In this document: piece by piece, positions 33,529 through 43,225 of the stretch
Position numbering within the stretch: position 1 is the stretch's first letter
How the letters are laid out: every line of letters begins with the position of its first letter
Assembly: GCA_903632075.3 (NCBI GenBank)
Contig: CAHIKZ030002639.1
Location: 62,001 to 126,000, forward strand
Origin: Acanthosepion pharaonis
Taxonomy: Eukaryota; Mollusca; Cephalopoda; Sepiida; Sepiidae
Length of the DNA stretch: 64,000 bases
Direction of reading: 5' to 3'
Notes under the pieces: generated by a model
Seen by the model: only the letters and a program-made list of their open reading frames with translations
What the model was told of the DNA's origin: nothing
Database searches by the model: none
Position numbers and translations under genes: made by a program

Positions 33529-33895
33529 TAAATTTGGCTGCACAATCTCTGCTATTTAATAGATGTTCGCATATGGCGGAACTGTAGGTGTTCGGGACGA
33601 GTCCATTCAAAGGCAAGGTGTGGTTTTCTAATTTTAGTAGGAACGTGTTGCTTTATTCTAATGTCTAAGCGCTGAGTTGTTCTCCCTATGTAGTTGGCTC
33701 CGCAACTACAAACGTATTTGTAAACAATTGAATTAATTGGTGGGGGAGGAGAACGTCTTTACACGCAGATCGAAACATAGGCCGAGTTTGAAAAATAATC
33801 CGAACTTCAGCAGAGAAAAAAGCAACAAACCTTTGATGAAATTTGTTTTTCAGGAAAAGGCTCAGAGCAAATCTTTAATGCTCTGTGGAGGAGGG
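33516..33895 (-). pseudogene. Penelope-like element, GIY-YIG domain (5' half of split gene)
   Basis: On the minus strand, after frame changes, the order is EVRIIFQTRPMFRSACKDV, PPPTNSIVYKYVCSCGANYI, GRTTQRLDIRIKQHVP, HLAFEWTRP, then YSSAICEHLLNSRDC and AAKFSVDWF. This is a GIY-YIG nuclease (YKYVC...ANYIGRT, then R in RL-IRIKQH) with the preceding Penelope linker. It breaks at the 13-bp boundary; its continuation is at 11810-11954. Upstream it meets Gypsy sequence near 33895, so no Penelope RT is visible. At least two frameshifts (near 33605 and 33750) show it was already dead or is mis-sequenced. Confidence 0.82.
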
Positions 33896-33910
33896 TTTTG
33901 TTGAATGTTG

Positions 33911-33940
33911 ACCCCTTTTATAGCGTTTTTTTTGCTTAAA
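33911..33940 (-). promoter_or_regulatory. LTR-like TATA segment directly after pol
   Basis: AACGCTATAAAAGGGGTCA matches the segment in the 5' LTR at 38783-38801. Flanking similarity is short (about 50 bp). It is probably the stump of the lost 3' LTR. Confidence 0.5.
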
Positions 33941-36900
33941 GGCTCGAGAAAGTGGGAGCCAGTCGTCGGATATATGCACGGTGAATCCAGATTGTATCAC
34001 CATCATCGTTTTGCACTTGACACATCATATTGTTCGTTTTATAATGGTGTAATTTCCTATCCAGGGCAGTTGAGTGTGGCCGATGAAGTAAAACCTTGTC
34101 GCCTACTTGTATTGGGTCCTTGTATGTGAGGCAAGTTTATGGTCAGCTTCATCGTTGGCCAGGGTGACGTGGTGGTGAACCTGCTTTAGCTGGCATTAAT
34201 TTGCATTCCATATGCTCCAGGATCGTCGCTTGTGATTTCTTTTCTGTGTAGTGTAGGTAGGCCGATGTTGGGGTGACGGTCGGTAATGGCATAGTGCGGG
34301 GCGCTTGGTCGTGGCATTCATAGACGAAACGACAGATTCTAAAACGTCTGTCCATTCACAATTCCTGTCTTCGCATAACATATAAAGTGCGTTCTTCATC
34401 ATGCGATGTTGTCTCTCGATATTTCCTGAGCTTTGCGGGCGCCAAGGACAGTGAAGTTCTTGCGTGATTGACATCTGGTTACAGAATTGTCGATAGACTT
34501 CTCCAGTGAAGTGTGTGCCTCGATCAGAGGATACTATGCGTGGAATCTCTCTGTGTCGAAGGAAGAAATGGTACAATCCGCGGGCGGCGTCGATAGAACG
34601 GTCTCTCGCGCATGGTATGGCTGTAAAATGTCGGCTGAAGCTATCCAAGATGGTTAGGATGTAGCGTTTTCCCTTTGAGTTGGGCATTGTGACAAAGTCT
34701 ATAAAGACGAGATCGAATGGTCTCTTTCCTCGTTTGCAGTGGCCAATGGGCCAGTGGGTACGTCTACCGTAGTTGCCCTTGCACTTAGCACACGTGTCGC
34801 AAGAATCGACATAGGCCTTGATGTCGCGGTTTTTGAATTCCCACCAGTAGCTGGAAGAGAGTTCTCGCTTACGGGTAACACCTGAGTGGTTGTTGCCCTC
34901 GTGTGCCTGGTAGAGGTATCTGGGTCGTAGTTTGTATGGTACAACCAATCTCGGAGAGTGTTTACTGTCTCTTATCATCAAAACGGAGGTGCCTGGTTCT
35001 AGAAAAAATTGGTGGAAATGTTTTTGAAAAGCGTAGCTCGGTGGTCGTCAGGATCGATATGAGGTTCACTTGGGGTGGGTGACTGGAGGGCGCTGATGAT
35101 CTTTGCCAGGGCGTCGTCCTTCAGTTGTTCATCTGCGTTGCCGAGGTGGTTGCAGATTCTCTCAGTGGGGATGGTGGTGGTGGAGTGATAGGCGAAAATG
35201 CGTTGGTGACGCGCTTGTGGGTGCGGGCGTTTTGTGGTGTGTGAGTTTTGGGAATGAGCTGTAAATCGTTAAACTCGCCGAGGCACCAAGATGGGATGTA
35301 TACGCGGAGGTCTGAACCGCTTACCTCGAATGTCCTGCCTGCCGGTGTAGGGTCGTTCGAGGCTTTCGTTCTTATGTCCGCAGCCTCTGCTGAGCATGTC
35401 AGCCCATACATTTGATTCGCCTTCAACATATTCCAAGACGAATTTATAACATGAAATTTCTTCTTGCCATCGTCGTATTTTGGCATTATTGAACTCTCGT
35501 TGGTCCAGATATGTCAGCGATCTGTGGTCGGTGAAGATGACGAAGGGGCGGTTGCGGAGGAAATAATCAAATTTCGATATTGCCCACTTTATTGCATATG
35601 ACTCTCGTTCCGTCGTGGACCAGTTCTGTTCCGTGGAGTTGAATGTATGGGAAGCGGCCGCTATGATATCTTTCTTCCCGTTGTCGGCTTCTTGCATTAA
35701 GATTGCTCCACATGCGACGTCACTGACGTCGGTGGTGAGTGTGAAAAGTTTGGAGAAATCTGGAAACGAGATGACAGGTGGTGAAGAGAGACGGTCCTTG
35801 ATTTTTTTGAAGGCTCTGTCGGCATTTTGCGTCCAGACAAACGGTTTATTAACTTTGTTGAGTTCGTGTATGGGACCCATAAGTTTTGAAAACATATCTG
35901 ACCTGATTTGTTCGTGAAGACGTGTCTCTAGGAATTGTCTGATCCACACTAAACGGCCGATAAGGCTTTGTAATTCCTTTTTTGATGTTGGAGGTTTCAT
36001 TTCCTGGATGGCACGAACGTATTCTGGATCAGCCTTGAATCCTTCGCTGTTTACTATGCGTCCGAGGAATTTTGCCTCTGATGCGAGGAAGGAACATTTA
36101 TCGGGATTCAGCTTGAGTCCGAATTTTCGGAGGGCAGTAAAAAATTGTTCGAGGGAAAGTATGTACTCCCTAAATGTCCTAGCGTGGACCAGGTTGTCGA
36201 CGATATATGAAGAAATGTTGTCACGGGATGTGACCGTGGCTAGGGCTTCTGCTATGCAACAGGAGAAGATTTGTCCGGCAGATGTAAGGCCGAAGGCCAG
36301 GCGCGTGTATTGATAGCATTGGTCCTTCCATGTAAATGCTGTTTTGTCTCGGTCTCGCTTGTCGATCTCAATTTGCCAGTAGCCGCTGCGTAGATCAAGG
36401 TAGTAAAATATCTATTGCCTTTGCCGATTTTGTTGAACAAGTGGTCGATCCTTGGCATTGGGTAAGGGTCAAGATCGACTAAGACCATGTTGAGAGTTCT
36501 TTTAAAGTTAGCAACGACACGAATCGATCCGTTTTTCTTGCGTACGGCAAATACAGGGTTATTGAAGCCTTTGGGGTCACTGCGGTTTTCAATGATACCT
36601 TCATCAGCCATACGCTTAATTTCGGTATCTACGTCTGCTTCCAAAGCCTGGGCTATCGGGTGTTGTTTCTGGCTGCGAGACTGGCCGTTGGTTGGTATGC
36701 GGATGGGTCGGATGAATGTGCCTTTGCTGCTGCTTTCTGTGCCGATAATGTCAGCGTAGCGAATGAGTAAGTTTGCAGTGGCCTCTAGTTCGTCTCGGTT
36801 CGGGTGGTTTGGTAGCGATAGTCCCGTGTTATGTTTTAGCCAGGTTAGCTTTTGATCCAGTGTCTGGATGTTGGGCTGTAGTTCCATAGTAGGCTGGTTT

Positions 36901-37424
36901 CGGATGATGTCAGCTTGGGCGCCATATGCTGGATCGTTGGTTGACGATGACGGTGATATGATTGCGGCTGTGTGTGTTGTATATCCTGAGGAAAGTGTGC
37001 GTCTGAATTCTATAGTCGCATTTTGGTTGTCGATTAGATAGGAATCGAGCGTGTTGTGACGTAGGATATTTTGCCCGATTAGCATTGGTGTGGTTTGGGT
37101 AGTTACCAGCACGTTAACCTTTTTGAATGTGGGTGAGTCTCGACTGCCGATGGTGATGTCGTAAGTCAGTTCGCCGAGGGCAGTGGTGCTGCCGTTGATT
37201 CCTTTTACTACGACGTCGGAGCGGGTCATGAGTTTCTTGGCTTCTCTGGGTAACCGAGTTATTGGTACGATGCAGGTGGAGCATCCAGAGTCTAGCATTG
37301 CTACGCCAGAGAAGGTGATGTCCCTGAAGTTGAAGGTGGACTGGACGAGCGGTGAATGGTGAGCGAGTCCTTGAAAGTTGAAGGTGTGATGGCTGACGTA
37401 GGGGCATGGCGAACGAGGCATCAC
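33936..37424 (-). pseudogene. Gypsy pol: protease, RT, RNase H, integrase
   Basis: Protease: AMLDSGCSTCIVP with downstream MLIGQNIL (37310-37060). RT: DEGIIENRSDPKGFNNPVFA, KKNGSIRVVANFK, then a one-base break near 36395. The expected YxDD reads YIVDN (near 36200), so catalysis is doubtful. RNase H: TTDVSDVACGAILMQ and FTDHRSLTYLDQ. Integrase: a zinc-binding HHCC-like segment ending CDTCAKCK, then core VFIDFV, SSDRGTHF and GNIERQHR, giving the D, D and E of the catalytic triad. The C-terminal GDKVLLHRP and WIHRAYIRRLAP end at a stop at 33936-33938. RNase H to integrase needs frame changes near 35280 and 34980. The order PR-RT-RH-IN defines Gypsy-type elements. Confidence 0.88.
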
Positions 37425-37858
37425 ATCTCGTCCTGCCCGAAGCGAAAATCCTGTTCCACATCATTTATGGGTTGTATATTATCATTCGTTGCGGCGATAT
37501 GGGCCTGTGCCCGAGTGCGAGGTGGGTGGCGATATATGCAGTTGCGTCCATGGTGGCAGGGGCGACCTCTGAGGTAGTTCTTGCACACGCTGATTCGTGG
37601 TGTGTGCTGATGTTTTCTGCGTGTCGGATGGTGGCCATGTTCGGGAGGGTTGGTGAGGCCCGTCTGCTGTGGGTTTGGTTGCCTGCTGGGTCGGGTGGCG
37701 CGTTTCTTTGGTTTGACCGCTGTGGTTTCTGTGTGAAATACACAGTGTCGTGCGAGTTGTTGTTGTCTTGATGAGATGTGGGTAGAGATTTGAGTTCCAA
37801 ATTTTCAATTTTTTGCTCATTAGCATAGCGCCGATGATGGAAATAAGTCCATCGACTG

Positions 37859-38496
37859 TTAAGTCTGTATTTTTGTCTTTTTTGTATTTGTTTTTATGTG
37901 GACGGCTGCCTCTCTAAGGATGTTTTCGAGTCGACCCGCGAAGTCTGTTAATTTTTCGCCGTCTCGCCGTTCCAGGTCCCAGACTTGACTGAGGTATTGG
38001 AAGTTAGTCATCTGGCTTCCGTGGGCTCCTAATAAGTATTCCTTCAGTTGTTCGAAGGTGGATATGTCTTTTTTGAGTCAACCATTTGCTGAAAGATACT
38101 TTGGTCCAGTAAATCTTTAGCAGACTTGACGAATTCGCTTTCCAGGCTGGGATAGGTGCTGAGTTCTGGCGTGACGTGGATTGTGTATGCTTTGTTTAGG
38201 GCCGTGATGAATCGGTTCACGTCGTGTCCAGGGTGAAAAGTTTTCTCTATCTTCAATGTGTCACGTATAGTTTGTTGGCGCATCATTAAGCTGTAATCGC
38301 CGTTTGTTTGAGCGGTGGGAGGTGTTGAAGCAGTTGATTTTAGGGCAGTCAGCATGTCGTTTATGTCGGCTTGAATTTCCTGTATCGTGGCTTCGGAAGG
38401 CTGTGTTGGTCCCGTTTTCAAGTTGAATAGTAATGTTTTCTGTTCCTTGATGAGAGTAAATAGTTCGGCTCAGGTGAAGTTCGTGTAGTCGGCCAT
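37859..38496 (-). pseudogene. Gypsy gag
   Basis: The start at 38494-38496 gives MADYTNFT and then an in-frame TGA at 38470-38472. The frame then continues through ELFTLIKEQKTLL and the capsid-like HDVNRFITALNKAYTIHV, LSTYPSLESEFVKSAKDLL. After a one-base break near 38073 come FEQLKEYLLGAHGSQMTNF and WDLERRDGEKLTDFAGRL, ending at a stop at 37859-37861. The capsid-type helices fit Gypsy gag proteins. The region between 37430 and 37855 is H/T/P-rich with scattered Cys and His in shifting frames, perhaps a decayed zinc-knuckle and linker. Confidence 0.75.
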
Positions 38497-38511
38497 ATTT
38501 CTCTTGCTGTA

Positions 38512-38525
38512 CGCTTCTGACACCA
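38512..38525 (-). promoter_or_regulatory. Primer-binding site (tRNA-Leu-like)
   Basis: TGGTGTCAGAAGCG begins one to two bases inside the LTR end on the minus strand. It is complementary, except at one base, to the CACTTCTGACACCA 3' end known from a leucine tRNA. The tRNA assignment is from memory. Confidence 0.6.
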
Positions 38526-38526
38526 G

Positions 38527-38978
38527 TGTTATAGACAAGCGTATGGTTGCAAGAAATAAATACGACAACAGTAGAAATAGATTTACGTGGTTTATTTCAA
38601 ACATGAGGGTTTGGGACAGCTACCTTGTGGTAAAGTTCATAAGCCGGCTTTCGGATCTGGTCGATCTCTCATAGTAGTTCACACATGTTGACGGTGGTTG
38701 AGGCTCCCCTGCTGCTGATCGCTCGACCTGACCGTCAGGTCTGTTCCTGGCCACCTGTTGACTGCCTGTTGAACTTCCGTGTGACCCCTTTTATAGCGTT
38801 TTTTATGGCTTAACAGGTTCGAAAACGAAGCAAGTATAATTAGGAGGGAAGCATTTTTATTGGACGAAAAATAGAGCACTTTAAATATTATTTTTATTTT
38901 CGACCGGAACACGTGCGTCAGAAACATTTGTGAAGAAAGATAATGGTCATTTTGTGACGGGGCTTTGTCCCGTTCACA
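38527..38978 (-). repeat. Gypsy 5' LTR
   Basis: The inferred LTR begins TGTGAACGGGACAAAGC and ends near ATAACAC, just before the primer-binding site. It contains a TATA box (TATAAAA, 38789-38795) and a downstream AATAAA (38591-38596), giving a U3-R-U5 layout of about 450 bp. The start carries an imperfect palindrome, GTGAACGGGACAAAGCCCCGTCAC. Confidence 0.65.
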
Positions 38979-39330
38979 TCCGGTTCTCGCTCTTGAGTAT
39001 TTGCCTGTAAATCAGCCGAGATATGTCTTATTTTATTTTATAACAGTTGTCAAGCAAGCATCATACCAACTGTTCTAATGGGCCTCGGTGATGACGAGAT
39101 TGCAAATCAGACTCAACATAGCGCCGCTCGCTCACATATTCCGTGGTGGAACCATACTGCGTTCTCTGTAACCATAGGACTGTGCCCCCTGGAGCCACGA
39201 CTACTCTCGCCAAGCCGCTCACTCTAGAGCATTAGAAGCCGGTTCAAGTGATGATATACAAATGATAGTAATTATTAGGAGGATTTGATAATTATATTTA
39301 GTTAATTCATCGAGTCTGATAGAAACCTCA
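38979..39330. other. Non-coding sequence between LTR and ribozyme
   Basis: Balanced composition around 39090-39240, with no coding frame found. Its position next to the hammerhead suggests it belongs to the same Penelope-like or retrozyme unit, but this is inference. Confidence 0.35.
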
Positions 39331-39343
39331 ACAGAATGCAGAA

Positions 39344-39392
39344 AGCACTGGACGGCCGTTTCATCCTATATTTGGGACTCATCAGCAGTGCT
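39344..39392 (-). ncRNA. Minimal type I hammerhead ribozyme
   Basis: On the minus strand all conserved parts are present in order. Stem I 5' strand is AGCACTG (39392-39386), the core box CTGATGA (39385-39379), stem II GTCC and GGAT around an 8-nt loop (39378-39363), then GAAA (39362-39359). A very short stem III (CGGCCG region) follows, then the GTC cleavage site ending at 39351, and stem I 3' strand CAGTGCT (39350-39344), which pairs perfectly over 7 bp with the 5' strand. Stem III of only two or so base pairs is typical of hammerheads in Penelope-like elements and retrozymes, which often cleave as dimers. Self-cleavage would process element RNA. Confidence 0.85.
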
Positions 39393-39698
39393 TTTATTTG
39401 TCAACCTTCCAAGATATAGTACCTTGATAAAACCGTCCAGCCTCCTGTGTTGTAAACAGGTTAATAGGAGTGTTATTTTTCATCATTTCACCCCAAGCTA
39501 AGACGCCTGGGATTACTCAGTGTAAATGAATATGAGAAAAGAATACGAGAACAATAAAAGAACAAGAATTAAGAAGACAAGATAAACACTGACATTGCAT
39601 TCAGACTTTTGAAGCTCAAAGTTCACTGGAAAGTAAGGAGCCAGAAGAGAGTTCCACAAATGAGAATTGCAAGAAATTAAACTGTTAGTATATAACTT

Positions 39699-40004
39699 AT
39701 GGTTACATCTAGCTATTTAAACTGTAAAAATGATGGGTTCTTGCCACCAGACAATTGCACTAAAATATATAAAGTCGCAGTATCAAAGAGGAAAGTTTAT
39801 CAGAACAATTACTATGAAATTATTTATAGAAAATGCACAGGGAAGTTATGTTACCATAGTAGGAAAGTGACTGAAGACAAGATGTCAGGTACTAATAGCA
39901 CTGTGGATTATTCTTTGTATTTTATCAAGAATAAAAGAAGCACCAGACCATATGTGGCAACAATATTCAATGCATGGATGAATGATGTACTTATGAAGGT
40001 ATAA
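39699..40004 (+). CDS. Unrecognised 101-codon open frame
   Basis: The predicted peptide is basic, with YKVAVSKRKVYQNNYYEI and RKCTGKLCYHSRKV followed by NKRSTRPYVATIFNAWMNDV. It holds few cysteines and no domain I recognise. Base composition is slightly less AT-rich than its surroundings. It may be a relic of a transposon protein or an exon; nothing around it supports expression. Confidence 0.15.
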   Translation: MVTSSYLNCKNDGFLPPDNCTKIYKVAVSKRKVYQNNYYEIIYRKCTGKLCYHSRKVTEDKMSGTNSTVDYSLYFIKNKRSTRPYVATIFNAWMNDVLMKV

Positions 40005-40282
40005 ATTAGATTCTGCTGAGAAAAATTGTCTGGTATCTGGTGCAGTGTGGCCTCATTCACAGTAACTGTTAAAACTATTTCCAAATTCCTGTTTTCTAAA
40101 GAATGCCAGGATGTAGACAAAGGAATTCTAGCTACCACACAGATACCACATTTGTTCTTGAAAGTGACTGATATGGTTGAAAGTACTTGAATGAAACAAC
40201 AGCACAATATGAACTTTGAACAGATTTTGTTCGTTTTTTTAATCAAATTTGTATATATGTAGGTATCTCCATGGATTCACTA

Positions 40283-40600
40283 AAAAAGTGTGCATACGTT
40301 ATGAAAAAAAAATGCGACAAATTTAATAAAAAAAAGTTTTTATGATAAAAATCTTTGTTATTATTAAGAGGAAAGATCAACAGTTCTTTTGATTATTAAA
40401 TTATATGTGGTTAAAAATTTTGTTCTTCTTGCATCAGCAGGTGATTATAAATTAGTATAGGAAATTTTAGCATCTTCTTGCAGTGAAAAACATTGATTTG
40501 GAAAATCTTGCAAAAAATCAAATAATTGTTGGATTTTAATGACACTTTTAGGAGTTATTCACAAATTAATTACCTTATTTTAGAAATGTTTCTTCTTTCT
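40283..40600 (+). repeat. Dispersed ~350-bp repeat, copy 1
   Basis: Contains the shared words TTATTAAGAGGAAAGATC, GAAAATCTTGCAAAAAATC, TTGGATTTTAATGA and TTATTCACAAATTAATTACC. Related copies are at 42880 (inverted), 56575, 58380 (inverted) and 62955. Non-coding. Confidence 0.65.
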
Positions 40601-40664
40601 TGGTAAAAAGATAAATTAGATGACTTTAATTTTTTTGGTGATATTTTTAGTAAAATTTTTGAAA

Positions 40665-41560
40665 ATCAAAAAAGCATATTATTTTAATTGATGAAGTGTA
40701 TTTCAGAGTTACTCTACAATATCATGGAGGAAATTTATTTGGTTTGGCTGAAAATTCTGAGGGATTAGCAAAAACAATATTTAAATGGTAGACCAAAAAT
40801 TTTACTTAAAATGATCCCTGTTGCAAAAAATTAGATGCAACTTTTTTATATCAAAAAGTTTTATATATTGTTGATACAATGAAACAATTAAATGGTCAAT
40901 TAATTGCAATTATATGTGATAACAACTGGACCTATCAATTGTTTTTAAAAAGAAATGACACTGTTTTAATAAGCTTTGATTAACTAAAATGGCTTGTACC
41001 TACTTTTTGATTATGTTCACATTTTAAAAATATTCAGAATAATTGGATTACTAAACCTACTTCAATTACTGTTTTTGAATTACTGCTTTATTCTGAAGGC
41101 AAAAAATGACAGCAAAATAGGAAATTGTAAAAGGTCTTTTTGAGTATGAAAAAGCTCAATAAGTCAATAATTGTAAGCTGCTTTCTAATATTATGTATAG
41201 TTGCAAATTAACTAATTAATGGACATTACTAACAAGTTTCTTGCTAAAAATCTTCTCTGAAATTGTTATTAATAGTAATTTAAGTTTCCATATGTCTGCC
41301 CCCAGTCATTGAACTCAGTTGTATGGTTGCCATGCCTGAGTTAAAAATCACCTTATTTAGGATGCATTTAATGAAAATAAGACAAAACATAAAATTATAA
41401 AGTTTTACATCTCTAACATTATTTTGATATCCAAATATTTTCAAGGAGAAATTTGAGTATTTAAATAATGTTGAATATGTTAATAAGTTTTCTTATAGTT
41501 ACAGGTAATCAAATTTTATATTAATTTAGAATGTCTAAAAAGATTCTTAACTACAAATTG
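40665..41560 (+). pseudogene. P-element/THAP9-like transposase relic
   Basis: Plus-strand pieces run in the order known for the central part of P-element-type transposases: IDEVYFRVTLQYHGGNLFG (near 40700), AKTIF, KLDATFLYQKVLYIVDTMK, QLNGQLIAIICDNNWTYQLF, then, after stops, HFKNIQNNWIT (the usual FD--H-LKNIRNNW) and EIVKGLFEYEKAQ. Such transposases have an RNase H-like catalytic core and cut DNA at 31-bp-type inverted ends. Several stops and frame changes show it is dead. No terminal repeats were found. Confidence 0.7.
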
Positions 41561-42879
41561 ATAGAAGTGAGAAATATGCTAAATATAGATGAAAAAAAAA
41601 AATTGGTGAAAGGAAAAACATCTAAATATAAAATATGTACAATAAAAATTAATTGAACACTCAAGTCCAAGCAGAGGAATGAACTTCAAAATTTATTTTA
41701 AAAATACTGAATTAACTGTTGGGACCTCCACAAAAAAAAAGTGATACTTAAAGTTTAAAATGAATTTTTAAAATGAAAAATCTTTCTTGAAGCTTTTTTA
41801 TTATAATTTCACGCTAATAAATTAAATTTAATATTTCCAATAAGCAAAAAATACTTTATTATAAAAAAAAAAATTTAATTTTTAAATTTGATTATCATCC
41901 TTTTTAGTCATCTTGCATTGCAATTTAATTCTTTATTAAAAATCTTAAAAAAATAAAATATATTTTTCTGAAACTTTATTTGAGGAATATTAATCTGATT
42001 AAAAACAAATATTATTTATTTATATGAAAAAACAAAATATATTGCACAAATGCATTTTAAAAATTGACAGTAATATGTTTTTTGCTTACAGTCTGGTTAC
42101 AAATCTAATATTTTTATTATGGAAACATTATATGAAAAAACCTAATTCAAGAAAATTGACATGATCGCTTTTTTTTATATTTTTTTAAAAATATATTAAA
42201 CTTAAAATTTAGGAAAACTTTTTAAATAATAATTAGATAAATTTAGATTTTATTAATGTTTTTAAAATTTTAGAAATTTTGGCTTTAAATTTATTATAGT
42301 TATTACTCTTATTTTCTGATAATGTCATGTATGGTTGCCCATTTAAAAAAAAACAACATGTTTATACACATAAAAAAAATTCAAAATTCTTTTTAAAATA
42401 TTGGTGTTTGATGATTTGTATTAAGCTTTTCCATTTATGATTAGTAAATATAGTTTTTACTTAATAATAATCATCTAAAAGGCTGAAATTAATACAGAAT
42501 TTTAAAATTTTAAAATTTTTATAAATTTTCTAATTAAAATTTTAAAAATATAAAAAAGTTCTTAAAAAAATTTAATTTCAAAAAAAAAATATTTTTTTTT
42601 TTTAAGACAATAGTGTCCTTAATATATCTTAATTATATATTTAATTAAAAACTAATTTTTTAATTAAATAATGTCTTAGTTTTATTGCATTTTTTTATTT
42701 TATGATTCAGAGCAGATTTTCAGTAAATGGTTTCTGTTTTGAAAAAAAATTGATGATTTTAATTCTCCAAGGAGTCCTGCTTTTAACTAATATAAAAATA
42801 AAAATTTAAAAAAAATTTTCATAAATTTTAAAAAAATGGGTAACAGAAAAAAAAAAAATTTTACCAAGATTTTTCTAAA
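41561..42879. other. Extremely AT-rich sequence, nothing recognised
   Basis: Long A and T runs and TTTAAAATTTT-type low-complexity sequence. No open frame of note. Confidence 0.5.
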
Positions 42880-43225
42880 GAATAAATTTAAAAATAATTT
42901 CATTCATTTGTGAATAAAAAAATTTCATTAAAATCTGACAATTATTTGATTTTTGCAAGAATTTCAAAAAACAATGTTTTTTTTACAAAAAAACAAAAAT
43001 GCTAAATTTCCTATAGTAATCTTCAAAAAAAAAAAAGATTTTTTTCAAAATTTCAAAAATGCTAGAAAGGATTAAAAAAATTTTAAAATTTTCAAAAATA
43101 TAAAAAAACATTTTGATGATAAAATGATTGTTTTCATCAAGTTAATTCTTTTTTTATCAAATGATTTATTTTAGCAAAACTGTTTTTATAATATTTAATA
43201 CCTTTTTTCATCATGGTATCTGAAT
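42880..43225 (-). repeat. Dispersed ~350-bp repeat, copy 2
   Basis: Inverted relative to copy 1. On the minus strand it contains CATGATGAAAAAAG, ACTTGATGAAAAC, TTTCTAGCATTTTTG, then CTTGCAAAAATCAAATAATT and TTCACAAATGAATG. Confidence 0.65.

Larger units (their letters stand above)
33896..38978 (-). mobile_element. Gypsy-type LTR retrotransposon, one LTR, decayed
   Basis: Order on the minus strand: 5' LTR (38978-38527), primer-binding site, gag, then protease, RT, RNase H and integrase. No full 3' LTR is present. Only a short TATA-bearing segment similar to the LTR follows pol before Penelope sequence begins. Target duplications cannot be read because of this. Confidence 0.88.
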
